Part shown: positions 1 to 10,439 of the stretch, piece by piece | How the letters are laid out: every line of letters begins with the position of its first letter | Position numbering within the stretch: the first letter of the stretch is position 1 | NCBI GenBank assembly: GCA_014925825.1 | Contig: JACGCK010000004.1 | Coordinates: 558,001-622,000, forward strand | Direction of reading: 5' to 3' | Origin: Pholiota molesta | Lineage: Eukaryota; Basidiomycota; Agaricomycetes; Agaricales; Strophariaceae | DNA: 64,000 nt | Position numbers and translations under genes: made by a program | The notes under the pieces: generated by a model | The model's input: only the letters and a program-made list of their open reading frames with translations | The model's database searches: none | Told to the model about the DNA's origin: nothing

Positions 1-647
1 GCGGGAGCCGACTGACCTTGATCCGTCGCATCGAATCTTATCGCGCCTAGTATTCAACAGATCATCAATACCGTCAACTGTGATTTCCCGCCGAAGCTGG
101 CCCCGCCCGACCAAAGAAACGTACCTGCAGCTTGCACAGGCCTGTAATCGGATAAGTATCACATCCGCAGGTCAGTGAGAACTCCTATGATTAATAAAGA
201 GCCGAACCTTCGATGCCCTTCTCGGCCACGAAGGGACGGCGCCAGTTAAGGTACCAGCGGAAATGGGGTGGGCGGGGTGCGAGCTCATCTCCACACCCGG
301 GCTTGGTGGTTTCAAGAGACGAATCGCTCGGCTTTCCCCGTAATCCGCCTCTGCTACTTACATAAATGGAATACATATACCTCGAGGCAGGACGCGAGGC
401 GTATTGGAAAACATTGGCGAGAGCCCTTGGCAAGAGTTCTAGAATAAAGTAGAATCATGTATTGCCTATTATACAAGGAATGACATGTATGATATCTATT
501 AAGGAACGTGAGCGCGCATAAGTAAACCACATGCAGAGAAATACAATTGCAGAGAACAACTTGAAGCCAATACATCCCTCGAGAGCCGAGCAAAACCTAA
601 AAAATACATATCTAAAATCATGAAATCACAGAGAAATTGACGCCGAT
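1..647. other. Left-edge non-coding stretch, downstream of the GH16 gene
   Basis: I see no convincing gene here. Short open frames are present on both strands, but none resembles a known family or joins to a neighbouring exon by GT-AG splicing. Since the GH16 gene ends at 648 on the minus strand, its 3' untranslated region probably lies in the right part of this stretch. Confidence 0.5.
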
Positions 648-1908
648 TCAGCTTGAAGGGTCGTAGACAGCGATGTAATTGATCTGCCATTTGGCAACTG
701 GAAAGATACGTCAGTGTCGTATCAAGACCGAAATTGAGTACCAGGAGGGCAAGGAACTCACAATCAAAGTTAGTGGAATTCGCTACAGCTTGCGCACATG
801 TGCCTGGGCACCCCGAAGTCGCATAGGTAGGACCGCCGAAGTCTCCGCAAATGGTGGTGTCTATCACCAGTGTATGGTCGAAGAAATGAGATGCCATATC
901 GCAGTTGGTCGCGGGGAAGAATGCAGCAGGATGCCCCAGGTAGAGGGATCGGGAGTCTTTGCTGTGATGTCGGCAGGGATCGAAGGCCTGGGGAACCGCC
1001 AGATTTTGATTCCCGGTGCTATCCCAGAGATGGGCGTAAACACCACCAGCAAGGAGGTTGAATTGGTGACCATACGTCTGATCATCGGGGTCGAGAAAGC
1101 CACAGCCGCGATTATCCGTTCCGCTGCTCGCACACTGATCGTTGAGGATGCTCGACAAGGCGGTGGTCTTTCCAACAGTAGGACCTATCTCACAACCCGT
1201 CGATGTGTGCAATGTGTACTGATTCGCCTTCTGGTCATGTACGCCTTCGAGCACATCAATTTCACCTAAAAATAGACTCAGCACACATTTCATCAAACGC
1301 ACGAGTAATGGCATTGTCCTACCTCCTGCAGGCCAATTGGGTCCCACCGACCAGTACGCAGGCCAAACGCTACAGCCATGTGGCATGGAAAGAAGTCCGC
1401 GATGAATAAGCCACCATTGTACGTCTTCTGTGTGCTGATACGGACGCTGATGGTTGCAATGCAATTAGAACAATGGTGTGAGGCCACACAATGTATCGTT
1501 ACTCACGAATCCCTATTGCCACCCACACCCACGTTGGAGAAATTGTCTACCTTCAGGACAGTAGTTCCATCCGCCTGAACAAAAGCAAGACCCTTCTGGA
1601 TAGCGTTATCCCGTGTCTGGTAGTTGACATTTCCATGGGTTGGATCTTCATCGGAAAAGAAATCCCAGTCGCTGGTAATAATTAGTTGTGTGGCCTAGGA
1701 TATGGGACTCAGATAAATTTCTGACGTACTTTAAGAACGATTGTCCCTGATAAAGGTCGGTCAACGTGAATTTGGGGGATCCAGTGTTGTTGCGAGCTTG
1801 GATGGAACGAGCATGTCGCGGGTGTCGAGAGCGAGGAGATTCGTGAAACTTGCCTGCAAGCACAGAAAGAGGGAAGAAGGGCAGAACTAGAACGGCCGAC
1901 CAACGCAT
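648..1908 (-). CDS. Secreted GH16 family endo-1,3(4)-beta-glucanase (laminarinase-like)
   Basis: Predicted secreted glycoside hydrolase of family 16 that cleaves beta-1,3 or mixed 1,3/1,4 glucans, in fungal wall remodelling or plant/fungal glucan digestion. The ATG at 1908 begins a clear signal peptide (MRWSAVLVLPFFPLSVLA). The next exon reads NDWDFFSDEDPTHGNVNY, typical of fungal GH16 N-termini. The catalytic signature GEIDVLEG (ExDxxE) follows WPAYWSVGPNWPAGG across an intron near 1268-1322. Cysteine-rich blocks (CASSGTDNRGCGF, SGCPGTCAQ) match the family. The end was set by splicing: intron 698-761 (GT-AG) joins NFDF to AKWQINYIAVYD, giving a stop at 648-650. The product is roughly 330 residues with at least four introns. 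It is divergently transcribed from the NAD(P)HX dehydratase gene. The family call is strong; substrate preference is not readable from sequence. Confidence 0.88.
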
Positions 1909-2681
1909 GTCGACTCGTGAATAAGTATAATAAGGGAGTGAAAGTTCTAGAGAGAGTCTATAGGGAAAGGGAAAGGGGCGAATGAGGAGGTAGGGGAGAG
2001 CACCTCCAGGATCAGTCCTCACTTAAATAGAAATTGCGGCAGCTACGAAATTTTTGGGCCGGCTCATTGAGATCGGTGGCAGTGGCCCAACAGTGGCCCG
2101 CAGAACTTCAAGCGACTCCAAGCCACGGTTGGCTTTAAGAAGGCGCGTGGGCCGCATCTCCATTCCACTCCATTGTCACTGGCCACAGGCAATCCTTTTG
2201 GCATTTGTTACCAAGTTAGCATCCCCATGTCATTTTGAATAACACATAGATTAGCTGCCGAAATTCGTTTTCTTGGTGGACTGCGAAGAGACTAGCAGAG
2301 AAAGGGGCTTTGTGCTCTTGGGTGCATAAGGCAAGGAGTATGTTATTATTAAACAGTGACATGGAAACAAGCAATGTATTACACGTTCCCCATGGGTCAC
2401 AATAGACAATGTCTCGAGGTTGGCACGATAATAGGCCAAGATACCACGAAAAATACAACATTTCGCCATAAGCACAAGCCACGAGCACATCTATTAAGCG
2501 CCCAGGGGTTGAAAGCAATCGTCAAGGATGTGGAGCCGCTCCGCGGCTCCGAGATGCGGCACATCTAAATTGCACCCGACGAATTTCCCGATCTGGAGGT
2601 GCTACGCGTCATTGACATCAACAAGCACTGCACCGACACCTTGCTTTACGCTTTGACCTCCTGTTGTCTCAACAATACACG
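1909..2681. promoter_or_regulatory. Divergent intergenic region between GH16 and NAD(P)HX dehydratase
   Basis: This 770 bp stretch separates two genes transcribed away from each other and must hold both promoters. On the minus strand a TATTTAAG box lies near 2023-2032, about 115 bp before the GH16 start. A strong hairpin sits at 2532-2550. No gene is supported here. Confidence 0.5.
2532..2550. repeat. GC-rich perfect inverted repeat
   Basis: GGAGCCGC and GCGGCTCC form an 8 bp perfect stem around a 3 nt loop, flanked by a weaker outer match (GATGT/ACATC, about 2528-2566). It lies about 130 bp upstream of the dehydratase start. It could be a factor-binding palindrome or a chance or remnant repeat; function unknown. 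Confidence 0.5.
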
Positions 2682-4003
2682 ATGGCCGTTTCCCGTACCA
2701 TTATGGAACAAGTGAAGAAGCTGATTCCACCGTTAGACGGTACACTCCACAAGGGCCAGTCTGGTCAGTCAAATGGGTGACGCAATGCGGAAACCCAATA
2801 ACTCGAAGGTTGATGCTAGTCTAAATTGTAGGCCGTGTGGGTGTTCTGGGAGGTGCATTAGAGTGCGTCCTAATCGATAAATGCTGTTATATCTGTTGCA
2901 TCCTCATGTCAAGAGATCTATAGCTATACAGGGGCACCCTTTTTTGCAGCTATGTCTGCTTTGCGATTTGTACTGTCCACCGCTTTATCAGGCCTCGAGT
3001 CTTGGTTTAACTGATTTTTAGGGTGCGGATTTGTCCCATGTTATCTGCTCGCCTACGGCGTCCAGTGCTATCAAATCATACTCGCCCGACCTCATCGTCC
3101 ATCCAATTCTAAACGAAAACCAGTACGTCTCATTTCCATCACATAATATCGACCGGCCACTACATCTTCTCCTGCTACCATCAGTTCCTCCGAACGCGTA
3201 AAACCAGAACTCCAATCGATTCTATCACGTCTGCACGTCCTTATTGTTGGACCTGGCCTGGGTAGGGAGGACTACATGCAGTCTTTCGCCAAAATGGCCA
3301 TATCCATAGCGCGCGATCGCGGGATGTTCATTGTCCTCGATGCAGACGGGCTATTTATGGTTGGTCAAGACATCAACATCATCAAGGGCTACCGCCGCGC
3401 AGTGGTTACTCCCAACGTCGTCGAATTCAAGAGGCTGAGTGAGGCAATTGGCGTCGATCCCAAGACACCCGCCGATCAGCGTGCATCATTGGTCTCACGG
3501 AAACTGGGCGGCGTCACTGTGCTACAAAAAGGTGCCATAGATATCATTGCGACAGATTCGACTGGCGAAGAGGCGGACCTCGCTGCGAGTCATATGAGTG
3601 GTTCTGATATAGAATTCGAAAAGGCAAAGGAGATAGTACATGTGGATATTGAAGGTGGTCTCAAGCGGTGTGGAGGGCAGGGTGATGTGCTTAGTGGGTC
3701 TGTTGGCACTTTCATGGCTTGGGGAAGATGTTACGAGGAAGGGGCATTTGGGTAAGAGCAGCTTCATTGCCAAATATAAAAGTTTGGTGACCTAAATTGT
3801 TCTGGTTTTGCAGAGATCATGCAATACCAGCATCGCGCATCCCTCTTCTCGCTTCAATAGGAGGAAGCATGGTGACTCGTACTGCCAGTCGTATTGCATT
3901 CGGCCAGAAAGGCAGAAGCGTCGTAACTCAAGATATGCTTCCTGTGCTCGGCGAAGCCTTTACAGAAATATTTGGAGATCACAAATCAGCGGGAAAGCTC
4001 TAA
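2682..4003 (+). CDS. ATP-dependent (S)-NAD(P)H-hydrate dehydratase (Carkd/YjeF C-terminal family)
   Basis: Metabolite-repair enzyme that dehydrates the damaged cofactors NADHX and NADPHX back to NADH and NADPH using ATP (ADP in some family members). It belongs to the ribokinase-like YjeF C-terminal superfamily. Exon 1 (ATG at 2682) ends [14 protein letters not shown] and is spliced to [10 protein letters not shown], then [20 protein letters not shown], then [18 protein letters not shown], all matching the family in order. Downstream are [10 protein letters not shown] and the catalytic loop GGQGDVLSG (GxGD, base-catalytic Asp). The last exon carries [14 protein letters not shown] and ends at 4001-4003. 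There are at least five introns, with donors at about 2764, 2853 and 2971. The C-terminus converges on the Rog1-like esterase gene, leaving 270 bp. Family assignment is very secure; whether it is dually targeted to mitochondria cannot be seen. Confidence 0.92.
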
Positions 4004-4273
4004 ATCTTAGAAAAAGAAATTGTCAAATCTGTAAGAAATAATGAGTTGGTGTTGTTGTGGCGCAATGTAGTTATTTAGATGGGTAGTTTCATTGGATCTC
4101 TCTTTTTATTCTAGCTCTGACTGATCCTTCTTCACAGATATGTAAGTGTATAAATATATTGCGATGGTAGAATACATGCAGCGAAATTATGCTGCTAAAA
4201 ATGCAAGTTATAAGTATCTACTGTATATATGAATAGCGTATAAAAGAGAAAGAGAAACCTAAGCCATGAGATC

Positions 4274-5909
4274 CTATAAAATAAAAGAATTAGCCCAATG
4301 TCTAATAACACTCTCCCCTTGGCGATGTATCTCGAAGCGCTTCACATCACGAGAAATGATTATTGCATGTGCATTCCTTATGGCCGGGAAAAATGCAAGC
4401 TCTTTATTGATAGGAAGCTTATTTAACCAGCTTGCAATGATCTTGTGTGTCGGGCTGATAATGGGATGCGCCTTGGACACAGATGGGGGTTGATACATTG
4501 GAGAGGGATTGGGTCGTCGATAAGGTCCACAACAGCCTCTTCCATTTCCATTTCAAGTTGATCGACGAGGTTGAGAAGTGTTTTGCGGCCACCGCCTTGG
4601 ACTTCTGCTTCGAGCACCTTTATTCTTGCCCGTGAAGAGCGGGTGGCGAGAGAAAAGCGGAGGACCATTAGCGAGAGAAACAGGGTATGAGAACAGGCAA
4701 CAAGGTATAAAAAAGCTAGAATATCAGTGTAGCATTCAGAACAGGTCTGCCTGGATTTTTTGAGGTACTTACAATATTGATGGGGAAGCGGAATTGGAGG
4801 AATGGAGGTAAGAGAGGTCTACTAGGGGCTAGTCCTTTGAACCAGTCGGGACTCAGAACGGTAGGTGATGGAAGCTTTGCCGGGGGGACTGTTGGCAGGG
4901 AATACTGGCTGATCACATGAGCATATTTCTCCTGGAATTCGCTGTTGAAAAGAGATATAAATTAGATTTCTCGTCGCGTTTGCAACATCGCCGACGTACA
5001 CTTCAAGACCATTTGTTCATGATCGATAAAGGGATCTGATGTTTCAATTGCCGCTGTTACATAGGGGACTGTCATATCGTTGACTCTAGAAAGTAAATGT
5101 CAATGAGGATGGATTGTACACTTGTTGTTTCCAGGTAAAACATACGCATTGCATATATTCTGATGTGCTTGAATTTAGCCAAAGCCTGGTAGAAAATGCG
5201 ATCTGTCACAGACATGATAAACCACAGTATTGGAGGCAGCGAGAATTCTGACATACCAGGATCCGCCAGGACAATAAGCAACGGTCGTCCTTTCGGAGAC
5301 CATTTATCAACGGAGAAGAACTGTTCCCCGGTTCTCGATAAGAGTTTTGGCCCTAGAGACGACGTAATGAGGACAGTAAGGATTTGTATCGAGGCAATCC
5401 GCAATGAGGGTGGCGATGGTGTTGAAATTTATAGGTTCAACATTTTCGAAGAAACCTTGCTGATCCAGAACTCTGCAGTGACGTACTTGATTAACTTCAG
5501 AAATTACTGAGCGACACCTATAATACGTACCCAAGGCAGTATCGAGCAATCAATCCGCCCAGACTATATCCTGTCGCGGAGAAGCGGATAACCATGTCGC
5601 CCTCACTTTCTAAATCTTTGACAGTTTCCACGACCTTCAGAACGAAAGATAGTTAATTGCCATTCGTCGAAGGGATAATTAAGGTTCATCAATCCTGCTA
5701 CACACCTCTTTCGCAACCCGTTCACCGCACCAGTCGACACCATCATATGTTGAATCTTCTTGTGTCGTCTCTGCCACTAATAGATGGAGTCGCGTGCCGT
5801 CAGTGCTTGGGCTGGAGTGGGTCTCACGAGCAATGCGGGCAAGCTCGGCGAGATGGCTTGGGTTCCCCCACATTCCATGAATCAGTACGAGAAGATGGAC
5901 TGGAGCCAT
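4274..5909 (-). CDS. Rog1-type lipase/serine esterase (DUF676, alpha/beta hydrolase)
   Basis: Putative lipid esterase of the yeast Rog1 family. Exon 1 (ATG at 5909) opens with VHLLVLIHGMWGNPSHL, the beta-strand/oxyanion region, then TYDGVDWCGERVAKEV. The nucleophile elbow GYSLGG (GxSxG) lies at about 5550-5571, followed by LIARYCLG. Further exons read LGPKLLSRTGEQFF, VDKWSPKGRPLL, VFYQALAKFKHIRIYA-type sequence and VNDMTVPYVTAAIE, which carries family residues near the catalytic Asp. The C-terminal part is predicted membrane-associated and ends IRHWANSFIL at 4274. The frame appears to lose one base near 4505-4515: AVVDLIDDP is in one frame, and PSPMYQPPSVSKAHP to the end is in another (see findings). 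Substrate is unknown. Family confidence is high, the exact C-terminal model less so. Confidence 0.8.
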
Positions 5910-7662
5910 TTCTGGAGGGAAGGTCGCTGGTAGCTAATTTCCGGCGAGAGAAAAGGGAGTAGGGACCTTGCTGCAGTCGTAGATTCGAAAGATGATATAG
6001 AGAACTAGCTGCACAGCCACAGTCCATTTATGATCGTAATAGTGCACACATTATGACAACACTTGCGTGGCAATGCGGCCATCGACTTGCGTCACAACAC
6101 CGGCTGCTGCCCGTTCTTGCTGCCGCGATCTGTCAAAGTGCATGACGGTATATAAAGCAAGTACTAGAGTCTAGCAAGACGATTCCGTTACCAGCATTCT
6201 ATGTAACTGCACCTTAGATTCTCTGGAAAGGTGGAACCGATCTGTAAACTGTCCCGTTCCAACCTCGTGGACACTGGGCTAAAACCACGAAGATTTATAC
6301 GTAGGCCATAGTACTAATCAATGGACTGCGATTACCACCGTAAACGACATCCATTAATAAGTCTCTGACACGCAAAGGAGTCGTTCCGCAGTATCAATCG
6401 CACATTATCTCCGTTCTCTTAGGTAGACTAAAGGCATAAATCGAGCCGAGAGTTGACTTTGAGCAAGATAGGGATCTCCTTCACATCTTCGTCCAGTCAA
6501 CATCCAGTAAGTACATGAGATGATGGGTTGTGAAAAATAGGAGCTGCGCTGAGGCGATGCGTTCGTAGCCAAACAACATACACAATTCTTGCAAGATATG
6601 GTCGAAGACTTTGTTGGTATGCATATGCCGTTTTTTCAGATCTCAACGAACCATTTATGAATGCAACAAGATCGACATTAATCACCTATTCTCACCGCTC
6701 ATCCACTTGATAATGCAAGAAAGAAGCTCATCATTACAATTCTCTTGAATCCCGATATTTGCGCGGCCAGGTCAACTTGATTATTGCGAAAATTCTGTTG
6801 TAAAGAATGAAATAGCTGCAATGAATTGAGTTTTCAGGTGCCTTTGGTTTCAAAGTGGAAAAAAATTGGGTTCCTGCATTGAATGGATCTAAAGTACCAG
6901 TGTTCATAAATCATGAGAAAGCAGAAGATTTCCCAAGTTAGACGCGGGCACACTATATCACCCAGTCACTAGTCATCGTATGCACCACTGGATGCGTTGG
7001 ACCAGGGCTGTAGATTGCTTCGTAAATGCCATTGTTCCAGTGTACGACAGAATCTATATTCGAATGCACTGCCTAGATTTTTCTTAATTTGTATGGTGCA
7101 TGGCGCTTTCGCGAAGGATTGGAATGGTGGAATAGTGGTATACCGGCAGCAGCCGATCGCAAAAGATTCCCTTGGTTTGCCCGAGGATACCGCACTGCAT
7201 AGAATGTATATTGGGGACCGAGGAATCAGGATTTTGTTATCGTGATTCCTCGTGTTGACATCGGGGAAAGGGGAAATGTTCAGATGGGTGATGAACAAGT
7301 AGTTTTGTGCGAACGTGTGTCGGTGACCATTATGGACTGCCAGGTAGATTTCTTTTCCATAGTGAAAGATTCATGCCGGCCTTCCTCTAAGTGTCATTAA
7401 TCCCTTGTGATATTCCAGCATCATGAAGTCGCTTTTGAGCGGCCATAGAATTTCCAGGTAATAACAGACAGATAGGTACCCTTTAGACAGAACAGCGTCG
7501 GAAAAATGAATGCCAACTGTAGAAACGTCGCAAAAAAAAATGCAGGCGGTCAAAACAGGAACGATCACGTGATACATTGACATCATAAATTAGAATCGAT
7601 ACAGGGGAAGCCACAAGCTTCGACCCCATTTCCAAACCCCCGCTTCTTGAACTACAACCGCC
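5910..7662. other. Long divergent intergenic region (esterase / phosphoglucomutase)
   Basis: About 1.75 kb lies between two divergent starts. Small open frames (for example minus 6969-7298 and plus 6997-7245) overlap on opposite strands and have no recognisable domain or good splice partners, so I do not call them genes. A perfect 10 bp inverted repeat is at 7219-7252. The 60 bp before the phosphoglucomutase ATG are CA/CT-rich, as in many fungal leaders. Confidence 0.45.
7219..7252. repeat. Perfect 10 bp inverted repeat with 14 nt loop
   Basis: CGAGGAATCA at 7219-7228 is exactly complementary to TGATTCCTCG at 7243-7252. It lies 410 bp upstream of the phosphoglucomutase start. It could be a regulatory palindrome or the remnant of a small inverted-repeat element. 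No coding role is seen. Confidence 0.5.
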
Positions 7663-9669
7663 ATGTCCGCTCAAGTCCAAGAAATCTCTACTAAGCCCTT
7701 CGATGGCCAGAAACCCGGTACCTCTGGTCTTAGGAAACGGTGAGGACTTGTACTTGTCTGACATCTAGGCATCGCGTACTGACAGGGGCACCAGAGTCAA
7801 GGTTTTCCAACAACCAGTAAGAATCATCGCGATCATGGTATCTATTACCTCTTACCACTTATCAGCACTACACCGAAAATTTTATCCAATCTATCTTTGA
7901 CTCTATCGCGGTCAAAGGTTCGACGTTGGTCATTGGCGGAGATGGCCGGTATTTCTCTCCAGAGACGGTCCAGACTATTCTCAAGATCGGGTCTGCGAAT
8001 GGCGTTGAAAAGCTCATCATTGGAAAGGATGCGATTCTATCCACGCCCGCTGCCTCAAATATTATCAGGAAATACAAGGCCACCGGTGGAATCCTCCTAA
8101 CTGCAAGCCATAACCCTGGTGGTCCCGATGCCGATTTTGGTATCAAGTACAACGTTTCCAACGGAGGTCCTGCTCCTGAAAATGTCACCAATGAGATCTA
8201 CGAGAAGACCAAGACGATCAAAAGCTACAAAGTTATTGACTTGCCCCCAGTAAGCCCCCTGAATCATGAAAATCGACGAAATTGACGAAATTGATTAGCT
8301 TGATCTTTCTAAAATCGGCGAATTCACGTATGGTCCCACCAAAGTGTCCATCATCGACTCAGTCGCCGATTACATCACGTTGCTCGAGTCCATCTTCGAT
8401 TTCCCTCTCATCAAGAAATTCTTGGACGAGCACGAGTCCGATTTCCGTGTACTTTTCGACGGATTGAATGGCGTTACTGGCCCCTATGCCCGGGCGCTCC
8501 TTGTCGACGCATTTGGCTTGCCAGAATCCTCTATTCAAAACTGTGTTCCTCTTCCCGATTTTGGCGGAGGCCATCCCGATCCCAACTTGACATACGCTCA
8601 TACTCTGGTAGAAGCAGTCGAGAAGAACGGCATCCAGTTCGGCGCTGCTAGCGATGGTGACGGCGATCGAAACATGATCTACGGAAAGGGCGCGTTCGTC
8701 ACTCCATCTGATTCGGTGGCTATCATTGCTCACTGGGCTGATGAAATTCCATACTTCAAGAAGGGAGGTGTTAAGGGATTGGCTAGGAGTATGCCTACCA
8801 GCAAGGCCATCGATCTTGTGGCGCAAAAGAAAGGCCTCGAGTACTTCGAAGTTCCAACAGGTTCGTGTCCAGTTCCTCATAGAGTGCGCGTCCACTGAAG
8901 CGATACAACCAGGCTGGAAATTCTTTGGAAACCTCATGGATGCTGGCCGGTTGTCTATCTGTGGTGAAGAGTCATTCGGGACAGGGTCTGATCACATTCG
9001 CGAGAAGGACGGTCTTTGGGCTGTTATTGGTATGTCCCAAACGTTCTGTATTAACAAACTTGCTAATAATTTGTTAGCCTGGTTGAACATCATCGCCGCA
9101 GTGAACAAGAAATCACCTAACAAGGTGGTCGGAATCAATGATCTCCTCCAAGAATTTTATTCCATCTACGGACGCTCGTTTTTCAGCCGCTATGATTACG
9201 AGGAAGTCTCTTCAGAAGGCGCGCACGCTCTGGTCGCTCATCTAAACGAGGCTCTGAAGAGTGGATCATTGAACAACACTGTCCATACCGCCACTTCTTC
9301 TTCTACGGCCTTCACCGTCTCTGGCCTATATGACTTCGAATACAAGGACCCTATCGACCATTCGGTCTCCAAGAACCAGGGTCAGGTCATCACCTTCACA
9401 GATGGCTCGCGTGTCGTCTTTAGGCTTAGTGGAACCGGAAGCCAGGGCGCTACTGTCCGCATGTATGTTGAGCGATATGTTCCTGCAGATGCAGGCGCTG
9501 CTGCGCTCGGCAAATCTGCTGCAGAAGGCCTTCAGAGCTTAATCGAAGTTGCCTTGGACATCAGCAAATTGAAGGAATTCTTAGGCAGGGACGAGCCAAC
9601 CGTTATCACTGTAAGTGTCTAAACTCTACTCATAACAGTTCAAAAGCCTGATCATTATTTTTTCAGTAA
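7663..9669 (+). CDS. PGM2: Phosphoglucomutase (glucose-1-phosphate/glucose-6-phosphate)
   Basis: Cytosolic alpha-D-phosphohexomutase interconverting glucose-1-P and glucose-6-P, linking glycolysis to UDP-glucose, glycogen, trehalose and wall glucan synthesis. All four family loops are visible: the phosphoserine loop TASHNPGG (about 8101), the Mg loop DGDGDRN (about 8655), the sugar-binding loop CGEESFGTGSDH (about 8960) and the phosphate loop RLSGTGS (about 9422). The ATG at 7663 gives MSAQVQEISTKPFDGQKPGT, as in other fungal enzymes. Length is about 560 residues, the usual family size. The protein ends PTVIT, the canonical end of the family. A GT-AG intron (9611-9666) follows the ACT codon, and the next exon begins with TAA at 9667-9669, so the stop codon is its own exon. 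Reading through instead would give only three extra residues (VSV) before a stop at 9622. Confidence 0.95.
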
Positions 9670-10439
9670 ATTTTACGAACATATAGAGAGAATGATATTC
9701 AAACAACATGTAATGTATCGCTAGATTATGCAGAATGACCATACTCGGTTCACTGGTTTCTAGCTTGGAAGTTCACAGTGACTCAACTCATTACACAATG
9801 ATACTTCAAACGCCTTGGATTCACTAACTCACTGACTGCGATTGGCTCGTAAAGCTTCACGTAAAGATCTTCCTTGGTATCAGGATTGAACAAAAGGGAC
9901 GAAGGAGATATGTATCGGGCCTAAATGGCCTGGAGAAAGCTGTTGCCTGTTGGAAACGACTCTTTTTGTGGACGCCTGACGACACGTGATGGAATTCTCA
10001 ACGTTTGACATTGACAAATGACACTGACAGGTCACAGCTTGTTTAACTTTGACTAAATCGACAACGACGACATTGACAAGCAGTTCAATTTAGGTTCAAC
10101 CCAGGCATGCTTCAACAATACCCTTTGTTACCCCTTGTTGAACCCCGATATTAAGCTGGCTGAACATGAGGCGATTATTTCATATATATATATTGCTTGT
10201 GGGTGAATAAAAGCAGCGTTTTCATCCCCAACTCTGACCAGAATTCTTGTCAGTGCATCTTTCGCCAGTGACCAACCCTCTTGCACCGATTACTTCCATT
10301 CAGACCTTGTCCACTGGTATCTGTCTGAGCCTCGTCATCGTCTCGTCAGTCCTTGAATCGCCGGCCGATTTAGTTGTTGTCTCTAGCAATTCTCGTACAA
10401 GGGTCATAGCAAAGTCCAGCGCCTTAATATTTCACTCCA
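9670..10439. promoter_or_regulatory. Intergenic region with TATA-like sequence upstream of the 10440 gene
   Basis: No gene is seen. An alternating run CATATATATATATTG lies at about 10180-10195 and an AATAAAAG box near 10206, consistent with a promoter for the next gene and a leader of roughly 200 bp. The 11-mer GACATTGACAA occurs twice between about 10005 and 10080, in a stretch rich in TGACA. Confidence 0.45.

Noticed and set aside
679..1269. 196-codon plus-strand frame over the GH16 gene
   Set aside because: Antisense to the GH16 exons, which carry the ExDxxE catalytic motif.
6969..7298. Overlapping plus and minus frames upstream of phosphoglucomutase
   Set aside because: Each is about 80-110 codons, they lie on opposite strands over the same DNA, and neither has recognisable motifs or splice extension.
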